This document shows positions 6,783-16,222 of a DNA stretch of 39,845 nucleotides, in pieces. Below the pieces are notes generated by a model, which had not been told where the DNA came from, searched no databases, and saw only the letters and a program-made list of their open reading frames with translations. Position 1 is the first letter of the stretch; the number at the start of each line of letters is the position of its first letter. Position numbers and translations under genes: made by a program. The DNA lies in contig DYDE01000019.1 of the NCBI GenBank assembly GCA_020718065.1, forward strand, positions 1 through 39,845. The letters run 5' to 3'. This stretch comes from Marinifilum sp. (lineage in GTDB: Bacteria > Bacteroidota > Bacteroidia > Bacteroidales > CG2-30-32-10).

Positions 6783-8435
6783 ATGAAAAAACAATATATC
6801 ATCACTATTATTTTTATTATAACAGTTGCGTTAATCGGACTGGTTGGAATTCAATTATATTGGATTAAAAGCGCTATTTTGGTTAAAGAAGCCAATTTTG
6901 ACAGAAGCGTTAATGAAGCAATGACAAATGTAATATATAAATTGGAGAAGATAGATCTTGCCAAACAAATTCAAATGTTTAATAAACAAAGTGAAAAACT
7001 ATTTCATATCATTGATTCGGTTAATAAAAAGATTAATGAAGATTTTAAAAAAAACATCAATAAAAAAGACAATAAAAAAGATAAATACAAATTATACTCT
7101 TCTGCCAGTGTGCAATACGAATATACTCAGCTAGAACAAGCAAAAATTATCAAAAGTTTTGATACAGGGTACATTGAAGTAAGTCCGCAAACTAACATTT
7201 ACCAGAAAATAGAAACACCTCAGATATCTACTATTATTCAAAAACATGAGCCTGGAAAAATTTCAACCAATAATCAAAATAATGAATTTGAAAAATTCTT
7301 AAATAAAACAGATATCGTTTCTGAAATTTTTGAAAACATATTTAATGTTCAAAACCAACAAACAATTGAAAAAAGAATTGATTTATTATTACTTGACTCG
7401 CTTATAAAAACCGAATTGTCAAATAAAGGAATACAAACAAATTATGAATTTGGAATATACAATCCTGCCATTAATTCTTTATTAGCAGAGAAAACAGGAA
7501 AATATCATAATGAATTAATGACCTATTCATTAAAATTCTACTTATTTCCCAATGATTTATTTGTAAATCCTCATTATTTGCTTGTGTATTTTCCTAATCA
7601 ACAAAAATATCTGCTATTGCAAATGTGGATTATGCTTTTAATATCTGCTATTCTGATGCTAGTTATCATTTTTTCTTTCACTTTTACCATTGTTACAATA
7701 ATAAAACAAAAGAAGCTTTCTGAAATGAAGAATGACTTTATAAACAACATGACACATGAATTTAAAACCCCTATTTCAACCATTTCATTGGCATGTGAAG
7801 CATTAAATGACAAGGACATCATAAAAACAGAAGTTTTATCATCAAATTACATAAAGATTATAAAAGATGAAAATAAAAGACTTGGAGTGCTTTCAGAAAA
7901 GATATTACAAACAGCATTGTTAGAAAAAGGTCAACTAAAGCTTAAATATGAACAGGTTAATTTAAATGAGATAATTTTAAATGTAATTAATAATATTCGA
8001 CTTCAGGTAGAGAAAAAAGAAGGACAAATCATTACCAATTTAAACGAAACGAACATTATGTTATTAGCAGATAAATTACACATAACAAATGTATTTTATA
8101 ATCTCTTAGATAATGCCAATAAGTATTCACCAAACAAACCTTTAATAAAAGTCAACATTCAAAAAACTTCTTCCTCAATTTCTATAAGTATTGAAGATAA
8201 TGGAATAGGAATAAGTAAAGCAAACCAAAAAAGGATCTTTAATAATTTATACCGTGTACCTACCGGAAATATCCATAATGTAAAGGGATTTGGATTAGGA
8301 TTGGCTTATGTAAAAATGATAGTAGAAAAACATAATGGAAAAGTAATAGTTGAAAGCGAAATAAAAACAGGATCAAAATTCACTATTATTTTTCCAATTA
8401 ATAAAAACAACCAAGATGACATTATCAAAAACTAA
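6783..8435 (+). CDS. rprX: Sensor histidine kinase (RprX-like)
   Basis: A membrane-bound histidine kinase of 550 residues. The first membrane helix spans about residues 6-25. A periplasmic sensor region of some 250 residues has no recognised fold and is rich in Lys/Asn/Gln. A second helix spans about 278-307. The HisKA segment follows, with H-box NDFINNMTHEFKTP and phospho-accepting His325. The ATPase domain has the N box NVFYNLLDNANKYSP, the G1 box EDNGIGIS and the G2 box GFGLGLAYVK. The gene overlaps the response regulator by 20 bases, so the two are translationally coupled partners. The layout and the partner's sequence resemble Bacteroides RprX/RprY; the symbol is assigned on that resemblance, and the signal is unknown. 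Confidence 0.88.
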   Translation: MKKQYIITIIFIITVALIGLVGIQLYWIKSAILVKEANFDRSVNEAMTNVIYKLEKIDLAKQIQMFNKQSEKLFHIIDSVNKKINEDFKKNINKKDNKKDKYKLYSSASVQYEYTQLEQAKIIKSFDTGYIEVSPQTNIYQKIETPQISTIIQKHEPGKISTNNQNNEFEKFLNKTDIVSEIFENIFNVQNQQTIEKRIDLLLLDSLIKTELSNKGIQTNYEFGIYNPAINSLLAEKTGKYHNELMTYSLKFYLFPNDLFVNPHYLLVYFPNQQKYLLLQMWIMLLISAILMLVIIFSFTFTIVTIIKQKKLSEMKNDFINNMTHEFKTPISTISLACEALNDKDIIKTEVLSSNYIKIIKDENKRLGVLSEKILQTALLEKGQLKLKYEQVNLNEIILNVINNIRLQVEKKEGQIITNLNETNIMLLADKLHITNVFYNLLDNANKYSPNKPLIKVNIQKTSSSISISIEDNGIGISKANQKRIFNNLYRVPTGNIHNVKGFGLGLAYVKMIVEKHNGKVIVESEIKTGSKFTIIFPINKNNQDDIIKN

Positions 8436-9117
8436 AATTCTGCTTGCAGAAGATGATGCAAACCTAGGCTCTCTCCTTAAGTCTTATTTGGATGCTAAAG
8501 GATATGCCACTGATTTATGTGTAAATGGTATAGAAGCATATAATAGTTACATATATGAAAAATATGACATTCTCTTATTAGACGTTATGATGCCATTGAA
8601 AGATGGATTTACGCTAGCAAAAGAGATTAGAAAAAATGATGAAAATATCCCAATTATCTTTTTAACAGCAAAATCATTAGAAGTAGATGTTATAGAAGGT
8701 TTTAATTTGGGAGCTGACGACTATCTCACAAAACCGTTTAGTATGGAAGAATTACTAATGAGAATTAATGCGATTTTAAGAAGATCCACACAAAATAAAC
8801 CCTCTTTACCAAAAGACAATATCTATAAAATTGGCTCTTTTATTTTTGACTACAATCATCAAACATTAACAAAAAAAGACGTTGTACAAAAACTTACATA
8901 TAAAGAGGCAGATTTATTAAAGCTTTTATGCGAAAATGGTGATGAAACACTAGACAGAACTATTGCATTAAAAAAAATATGGAAGGACGACAGCTATTTT
9001 AATGCCAGAAGTATGGATGTTTATATTTTTAAACTCAGACAGTTATTTAAGTCGGATCCTAAAATTGAAGTTTTAAATATTCATGGAAAAGGATTTAAAT
9101 TAATAATTAAAAATTAG
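8416..9117 (+). CDS. rprY: OmpR-family response regulator (RprY-like)
   Basis: A DNA-binding response regulator of 233 residues. The receiver domain (about 4-120) has the acidic pair in LLAEDDAN, phospho-acceptor Asp56 in LLLDVMMP, Thr84 in FLTAK and Lys106 in LTKPFSM. The C-terminal winged helix (about 135-231) has LTYKEADLLKLLCENGDE and ARSMDVYIFKLRQLF, ending in IHGKGFKLII. The receiver block DVMMPLKDGFTLAKEIR closely resembles RprY of Bacteroides as I remember it. The start codon lies inside the kinase gene. A terminator follows 36 bases after the stop. It may bind the 10-base repeats at 6711-6740. Confidence 0.9.
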   Translation: MTLSKTKILLAEDDANLGSLLKSYLDAKGYATDLCVNGIEAYNSYIYEKYDILLLDVMMPLKDGFTLAKEIRKNDENIPIIFLTAKSLEVDVIEGFNLGADDYLTKPFSMEELLMRINAILRRSTQNKPSLPKDNIYKIGSFIFDYNHQTLTKKDVVQKLTYKEADLLKLLCENGDETLDRTIALKKIWKDDSYFNARSMDVYIFKLRQLFKSDPKIEVLNIHGKGFKLIIKN

Positions 9118-9152
9118 GGTTTTCATTCATTTTTTCTAGGAGGAAGGTTTAT

Positions 9153-9183
9153 AAATAACAGAAATTTACTATTTCTGTTATTT
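9153..9183 (+). terminator. Rho-independent terminator of the two-component operon
   Basis: AAATAACAGAAAT (9153-9165) pairs perfectly with ATTTCTGTTATTT (9171-9183) around TTACT, and more T residues follow. Confidence 0.85.
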
Positions 9184-9186
9184 TTA

Positions 9187-9217
9187 TTTGGTGCATATTT
9201 TTAAATGACTAATTTTG
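9187..9217 (+). promoter_or_regulatory. Bacteroidota-type promoter of prs
   Basis: TTTG at 9187-9190 and TAATTTTG at 9210-9217 are 19 bases apart, matching the -33 TTG / -7 TAnnTTTG arrangement of Bacteroidota promoters. It follows directly after the upstream terminator and leaves a leader of about 50 bases before prs. Confidence 0.65.
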
Positions 9218-9269
9218 CAAACTCAAAAAGTTGAATTTCTGATAATTTAAAGCAATTATCCAAAAAACC

Positions 9270-10208
9270 ATGTCTTCAACAATAAATTTAATTTCAGGAA
9301 ATGCCTCAAGGTATCTTGCGGAAAAAATAGCTTCAAATTACGGTACTAAACTGGGAGAAGTAGTATTAAACCGTTTCAGTGATGGCGAAATACAGCCTTC
9401 ATTTGAAGAAACTGTTCGTGGTAATGAATTATTCATTATCCAGTCAACCTTTGCCCCAACTGAAAACTTGTTTGAACTATTATTGTTAATTGATGCCGCT
9501 AAAAGAGCATCAGCCAGACATATAATTGCTGTTATTCCTTATTTTGGCTATGCAAGACAAGATCGTAAAGATAAACCACGAGTTCCAATAGGTGCAAAGT
9601 TGGTTGCAAATCTTTTAATTTCGGCAGGAATAAACAGAATTATTACAATGGATTTGCATGCCGATCAAATTCAAGGTTTTTTTGATATACCAGTTGATCA
9701 TTTATATTCATCCGCTATTTTTCTACCATATCTAAAAAATTTAAATCTGCCCAATATGGCAATGGCGACACCAGATACTGGTGGAACAAGAAGAGCCGGA
9801 ACTTATGCAAAAGCATTGGATACTGAACTTATTATTACTTTTAAGCAAAGAGCAAAAGCAAATGTTATAGAAAAAATGACAATTATTGGAGATGTTGCTG
9901 GCAGGGATATTGTTTTAGTTGATGACATTATTGATACAGCTGGTACAATAACCAAAGCTGCTGACATGATGATGGAAAGAGGAGCAAATAGTGTTAGGGC
10001 TGTATGTACGCATGCTATTCTTTCGGGTAAAGCATATGATTATATCGAAAAATCGAGTATTACTAAAGTTATTGTTACAGATACTATACCTTTAAGGAAA
10101 ACCAGCAATAAAATAGAAGTACTTTCAACGGCTCCACTCTTTGCTGATGTAATTAAAAAAGTTTTCACTTATGAATCAATTAGTACACACTTTAAATTTA
10201 ATGTTTAA
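9270..10208 (+). CDS. prs: Ribose-phosphate pyrophosphokinase (PRPP synthetase)
   Basis: Makes phosphoribosyl pyrophosphate from ribose 5-phosphate and ATP, the precursor for nucleotides, His and Trp. At 312 residues it has normal class I length. Visible motifs: NRFSDGEI near the N-terminus, the flexible loop and ATP site in YFGYARQDRKDKPR, the metal/ATP site TMDLHADQIQGFFDIPVDHL, and the ribose-5-phosphate (PRPP) loop DIVLVDDIIDTAGT. It has its own promoter at 9187-9217 and is followed 43 bases later by rplY, a frequent neighbour in bacteria. Confidence 0.96.
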   Translation: MSSTINLISGNASRYLAEKIASNYGTKLGEVVLNRFSDGEIQPSFEETVRGNELFIIQSTFAPTENLFELLLLIDAAKRASARHIIAVIPYFGYARQDRKDKPRVPIGAKLVANLLISAGINRIITMDLHADQIQGFFDIPVDHLYSSAIFLPYLKNLNLPNMAMATPDTGGTRRAGTYAKALDTELIITFKQRAKANVIEKMTIIGDVAGRDIVLVDDIIDTAGTITKAADMMMERGANSVRAVCTHAILSGKAYDYIEKSSITKVIVTDTIPLRKTSNKIEVLSTAPLFADVIKKVFTYESISTHFKFNV

Positions 10209-10251
10209 TCTATAAATAATCAAATTTTTAATAATTTAAATCAATTAATTT

Positions 10252-10893
10252 ATGAAATCAGTATCTATTAGCGGTTCACCAAGAGTGAACGTAGGGAAAA
10301 AAGATGCAAAAGCAATCCGTGTTCAAAAAATGGTGCCTTGTGTTATATACGGAGGTAAAGAACAAATATTTTTCACTACAACAGAAGACAGTTTTAAAAA
10401 TGTTGTATATACTCCAGAGATATGCACGGTTAAAATTGATATAAACGGAAAGGAATACAATTCCATATTACAGGATATTCAATTTCACCCTGTAACAGAC
10501 AAAATTCTTCATGTTGATTTTCTTGAAATCTTCGATAACAAACCTATTGTAATGATGGTTCCATTAAAAACAAAAGGAACTGCACCTGGTATTATAAAAG
10601 GTGGTAAATTGACAATGAAAGTAAAAAAATTAAAAATAAAAGCATTACCAAAAAACTTACCAGACAACATTACTATTGACATTTCTAAACTTGATATAGG
10701 TGATTGTATCAGAGTAGGTGAAATAGCGGTGGAAAATATGACTATTTTAGATTCTCCAAACAACATAGCTGCTTCTGTAAGAGTTACACGAGTTGTTGTT
10801 GAAGAACAACCTGTAGAAGGCAAAACTGCTACTGATGCAACTGCTGCTGCACCTGTTGAACCAGCTAAAGATGCTGCTAAAGATAAAAAATAA
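10252..10893 (+). CDS. rplY: 50S ribosomal protein L25/Ctc
   Basis: 5S-rRNA-binding ribosomal protein of the long Ctc type (213 residues). The N-terminal L25 domain (about 1-90) includes the RVQKMVPCVIYGGKE and LQDIQFHPVTDKILHVDFLE blocks. The C-terminal TL5/Ctc beta domain (about 95-185) includes VPLKTKGTAPGIIKGGKL and LDIGDCIRVGE. The last 25 residues are a low-complexity Ala/Thr/Lys/Pro tail, common in Bacteroidota. It sits between prs and pth, the usual order in many bacteria, and a terminator lies just after it. Confidence 0.94.
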   Translation: MKSVSISGSPRVNVGKKDAKAIRVQKMVPCVIYGGKEQIFFTTTEDSFKNVVYTPEICTVKIDINGKEYNSILQDIQFHPVTDKILHVDFLEIFDNKPIVMMVPLKTKGTAPGIIKGGKLTMKVKKLKIKALPKNLPDNITIDISKLDIGDCIRVGEIAVENMTILDSPNNIAASVRVTRVVVEEQPVEGKTATDATAAAPVEPAKDAAKDKK

Positions 10894-10913
10894 CAACTTA
10901 TTATATTTGTTTA

Positions 10914-10950
10914 AAATAAAGGTATAAAGAATTTCTTTATACCTTTATTT
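10914..10950 (+). terminator. Rho-independent terminator between rplY and pth
   Basis: AAATAAAGGTATAAAG (10914-10929) pairs perfectly over 16 bases with CTTTATACCTTTATTT (10935-10950). Only 25 bases separate it from the pth start, so pth expression probably depends on read-through or an unseen promoter. Confidence 0.85.
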
Positions 10951-10975
10951 ATTAAATGCTTTAACCCATTTTGTT

Positions 10976-11539
10976 TTGAAATACTTAATTGTAGGTTTAG
11001 GTAATATTGGCGAAGAATATACAAATACACGCCATAATATAGGTTTTGTAATTCTTGATGCGCTTGCTAAAGAATCAAAAATAACATTTCATTCAGATAG
11101 ATATGCTTCTGTATCAGAATTTAAATATAAAGGGAGAACATTAATACTTATTAAACCTTCCACTTATATGAACTTAAGCGGGAAAGCAGTTAAATACTGG
11201 ATGCAAAAAGAAAACATTCCAATAGAACAAACACTTGTTATTGTTGATGATGTTGCACTTCCTCTTGGAGTATTAAGATTAAAGGGGCAAGGCAGCGATG
11301 GTGGACATAATGGTTTAATAAACATAATAGAATCATTACAAACCATTGAATTTCCCCGATTAAGGGTTGGAATAGGCAATAATTATGCCAAGGGATTTCA
11401 GGTTGATTATGTCCTTGGAAAATGGACCAGAGATGAGGAAAAAGGATTAATTCAAAAGATTCCTGTTGCCGTGGAAGTTATAAAAAGCTTTGCAGCTATA
11501 GGGATTGAAAGAACAATGAATTTTTTTAATACAAAATAA
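10976..11539 (+). CDS. pth: Peptidyl-tRNA hydrolase
   Basis: Releases peptides from tRNAs that fall off the ribosome. At 187 residues it has normal Pth length. Active-site residues are all present: Asn10 in GLGNIG, catalytic His20 in NTRHNIGF, Asn66 in TYMNLSG, Asp91/Asp92 in VDDVALPLG and Asn112 in GGHNGL. The only workable start is TTG at 10976, because the conserved KYLIVGLGN strand begins at the next codon. The nearest upstream ATG is out of frame and stops at once. It converges with gpmI, with 14 bases between the stop codons and no obvious terminator there. Confidence 0.94.
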   Translation: MKYLIVGLGNIGEEYTNTRHNIGFVILDALAKESKITFHSDRYASVSEFKYKGRTLILIKPSTYMNLSGKAVKYWMQKENIPIEQTLVIVDDVALPLGVLRLKGQGSDGGHNGLINIIESLQTIEFPRLRVGIGNNYAKGFQVDYVLGKWTRDEEKGLIQKIPVAVEVIKSFAAIGIERTMNFFNTK

Positions 11540-11553
11540 TTTTTATACTTCTA

Positions 11554-13071
11554 TCAAACCAATGGTGTTCCTGTCATAATAGAAGGAATGGGCATTTCCA
11601 TTATTTTTAATATAGTAGGAGCAATATCACAGAGTCTGCCATTATTAACCTTTTTATAATCATTGTCAATTAAAATACAAGGAACAGGGTTTAATGAATG
11701 AGCTGTGTTAGGTGTTCCATCAGGATTAATTGCATAATCTGCATTGCCATGATCAGCTATTATAATTACTGAGTATTTATGCGAAACAGCTGTTTCAACT
11801 ACTTCTTTAACACAGTTATCAACTGTTTCCAAAGCTTCAAGAATCGCTGAATAGAAACCCGTATGTCCTACCATATCAGCATTTGCAAAATTCAGACAGA
11901 TAAAATCAGTTTCTTCTTTTATAATTTCCTTAACAATAGCATCTTTAACTTCAACTGCACTCATTGAAGGTTTTAAATCGTATGTTGCAACTTTGGGTGA
12001 TTGAATTAAAATACGGCTTTCTCCTTCAAAAACATCTTCTCTGCCACCAGAAAAGAAAAATGTAACATGTGGATATTTTTCTGTTTCAGCAATTCTAATT
12101 TGTTTTTTTCCTGCATTTGCCAATAATTCACCTAAGGTATTTGATAAATCATCTTTATCATAAATAATATGAACGTTATTAAAAGATTCATCGTAACGGG
12201 TCATTGTAACATAATACAACTCTCTTTTAAACATTTCGAAATCTGGCAAATCTTTCTGAGTAAGAACAGTTGTAATTTCTCTTAATCGATCAGTGCGAAA
12301 ATTGAAACATATTACAACATCATTTTCCTTGATTGTTGCTAAAGGTTGTTTATTTTCATCTACTATTACTGATGGTTTAATAAATTCATCGGTAATGCCA
12401 TCCAGATAAGATTCTTCTATTGCCTGTTGAGAATTGATAACTTGTTTACCTTTGCCGTTTATCAGCATATCATATGCAAGTTTAATTCGCTCCCATCTTT
12501 TATCGCGATCCATAGCATAATATCTTCCACAAACAGTTGCAATTTTTCCAGATGAAGTTTTTAAGTGCTCTTCCAGTTCTGCAACAAAATTTTCTCCGCT
12601 TTTAGGATCAGTATCCCTACCATCGGTAATTGCATGTATAAAAACATTATTCAATTTAGCATCTTTTGCCATATCGCAAAGTTTCATTAAATGCTTGGTA
12701 GAAGAATGAACACCACCATCACTTACCAAACCTATAAAATGAACATTACAATTGGTTTTTTTTGCATATTCGTATGCTGTAATTATAGTTTCATTTATTT
12801 CGATGCTTTTATCTTTAATTGCTTTGTTAATTCTAACATAATCCTGATATACAATTCTTCCAGCTCCTATATTTAAATGGCCAACTTCTGAGTTTCCCAT
12901 TTGTCCTTCCGGCAATCCAACATCTTCACCTGAAGTTTTCAATTGTGAATGAGGATAATTATGATATAAACTTTTAAAAAAAGGAATATTGGCATTCGCT
13001 ATTGCATCAGATTTAGATTTATCTCCTTCGCCCCAGCCATCGAGAATTATAAGAATTGTTTTTTTACTCAT
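11554..13071 (-). CDS. gpmI: 2,3-bisphosphoglycerate-independent phosphoglycerate mutase
   Basis: Interconverts 3- and 2-phosphoglycerate in glycolysis by way of a phosphoserine intermediate and Mn ions. At 505 residues it has typical length. Alkaline-phosphatase-like metal residues are visible: Asp11 in ILDGWGEG, nucleophile Ser61 in [26 protein letters not shown] and IIADHGNAD in the C-terminal half. Substrate-binding segments include VHSS and [11 protein letters not shown]. It starts 18 bases after pyrG and is probably its operon partner. Confidence 0.96.
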   Translation of the reverse strand: MSKKTILIILDGWGEGDKSKSDAIANANIPFFKSLYHNYPHSQLKTSGEDVGLPEGQMGNSEVGHLNIGAGRIVYQDYVRINKAIKDKSIEINETIITAYEYAKKTNCNVHFIGLVSDGGVHSSTKHLMKLCDMAKDAKLNNVFIHAITDGRDTDPKSGENFVAELEEHLKTSSGKIATVCGRYYAMDRDKRWERIKLAYDMLINGKGKQVINSQQAIEESYLDGITDEFIKPSVIVDENKQPLATIKENDVVICFNFRTDRLREITTVLTQKDLPDFEMFKRELYYVTMTRYDESFNNVHIIYDKDDLSNTLGELLANAGKKQIRIAETEKYPHVTFFFSGGREDVFEGESRILIQSPKVATYDLKPSMSAVEVKDAIVKEIIKEETDFICLNFANADMVGHTGFYSAILEALETVDNCVKEVVETAVSHKYSVIIIADHGNADYAINPDGTPNTAHSLNPVPCILIDNDYKKVNNGRLCDIAPTILKIMEMPIPSIMTGTPLV

Positions 13072-13089
13072 TTTGAATGTTTCAAAAAG

Positions 13090-14700
<1,611 letters not shown>

Positions 14701-14899
14701 TTAAAGAAATTAAGGTTTTTATGCCCTTTGTTTGGGGCTTTGCAAAATACTAATAATTAGGTAAATGAAGAATTTTTTTTTAATTTAATTTGAATACTTT
14801 TTTTAATTTAAATTATATTTCTTATTTTTCTTTGTTATAAAAGTGCTGGTTTTCTGGATTATAAAAGAGTATTGACGAACAAAAATTATTTAAAAAAAA

Positions 14900-16216
14900 T
14901 CATTCGGAAATAATGTGAATTTCAACCCTTCTGTTTTTTTGCATTTCAGTGAGTTTTTTGGTATGGGGATATTTCATTCTTTTTGCTCCCATTCCTTTGT
15001 ATGATAATCGGTTTTTATCTATTCCATTTTTAACCAAGAATGAAAAAATGAGTTTTGCTCTTTTTTTAGAAAGTCTATGTATAAATATTTTCTTAGGAAT
15101 ATTGAAAGTATATTTTTTAGGACTATTTACATGACCCTGAACTTGTAGTTTTACTGTTGGATTTTCTTTTAAAAAATTGATTAAGTTGTTAAGTGCAACG
15201 AAAGAAATTGGTAATAATTTGGTTTCATTTCCGTAAAAAAGAATGTTTTCAGCATTATATTGTATGCCTGCTTCTACTTTCTGAAGGTTAACATTAAAAA
15301 CAATTAAAGTATCTGTTTTTTTTGTGATAATTTGGGTGCAATAAGGCAAATATCCTTTTGAAACCACCGTTAATAAAAATTTTTGACCTGCAATTATTTT
15401 CCCATTTAATACGGATGTGTCTTTTCTGGATATTTCGGGTGTTTTATATTTTTGTTTTGTAATATTCACCAGTTCAATATCTCCATTTATGCTTTCATTG
15501 GTGAGACTATCCAATAATACAATACGAATTGCAGCTTTCCCAATATCCTTTTTAGGAATAACTTTAACCGTATCTTTTTTAACAACCACATTCTTATCTA
15601 CTGGTTTCTTTTTAATTGTAGGAGATGTTACTTTTAGGTGAATGTTTAAAGTATGTCCCATGCCATTTGCATAAACATTATCTAGTACCAGATAATAAAT
15701 TTCACCTTTTTTTACTGTTAATGCTTTACTATATGGATTTCCATAACCAGAATGAACAAAATCTTCTGTTGCATCATTAGACAAACCTGTTTTACTATTT
15801 ATTTGTTTGTTATTTCTGGATATATTACTTCTAATAGGTTTTACTTTCCCATTTTTAATTGAATCACAAAAATTTTTATCAGTATATTTAAATAAAAGAA
15901 AGTCATAATCATCCTTCGGGCTAATTGGAAATATATCAAATGTAAGAATACCATTTTGTTTTATAGTAAACTTATACCAAACAGTGTTGTGTTCCTTTTC
16001 AAAAGAATATAAATCTTCTTTTGGAGCATTAAATTCGTTAATCTTTCCATATCCATCTGGTGCATTGGTGGGACCAAAAAGAGTATCTTTTAGTTCAATT
16101 GGATTTGAACAATCTGCATTTTCTGTTTTTATCAAATATTTCGTTTGTGCAAAAGAAGAATTGAACACAAAAAATTGTAAGTATGTGATAATTAGAAAAA
16201 AAAGGAATTTATTCAT
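14900..16216 (-). CDS. OmpA-family outer membrane protein
   Basis: A predicted envelope protein of 438 residues. The signal peptide covers about 1-23 (FFVFNSSFAQ). An N-terminal beta domain (about 30-200) has VWYKFTIKQNGILTFDIFP and IYYLVLDNVYANGMGHTLNIHL, resembling pre-peptidase C-like folds. A carboxypeptidase-regulatory-like beta segment follows at about 228-310. The C-terminal OmpA domain (about 318-438) ends MQKNRRVEIHIISE. In most OmpA domains an Asp in a GHTD motif and an Arg bind diaminopimelate. Here the motif is GHVN (Asn364), while Arg386 is kept. Peptidoglycan binding may therefore be weak or altered. It lies 6 bases after the M1 peptidase gene and is probably co-transcribed with it. 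Confidence 0.82.
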   Translation of the reverse strand: MNKFLFFLIITYLQFFVFNSSFAQTKYLIKTENADCSNPIELKDTLFGPTNAPDGYGKINEFNAPKEDLYSFEKEHNTVWYKFTIKQNGILTFDIFPISPKDDYDFLLFKYTDKNFCDSIKNGKVKPIRSNISRNNKQINSKTGLSNDATEDFVHSGYGNPYSKALTVKKGEIYYLVLDNVYANGMGHTLNIHLKVTSPTIKKKPVDKNVVVKKDTVKVIPKKDIGKAAIRIVLLDSLTNESINGDIELVNITKQKYKTPEISRKDTSVLNGKIIAGQKFLLTVVSKGYLPYCTQIITKKTDTLIVFNVNLQKVEAGIQYNAENILFYGNETKLLPISFVALNNLINFLKENPTVKLQVQGHVNSPKKYTFNIPKKIFIHRLSKKRAKLIFSFLVKNGIDKNRLSYKGMGAKRMKYPHTKKLTEMQKNRRVEIHIISE

Positions 16217-16222
16217 TAAAAT

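Noticed and set aside
9137-9150. AGGAGG-like Shine-Dalgarno sequence
   Set aside because: No start codon follows at a suitable distance, and a terminator hairpin begins right after it.
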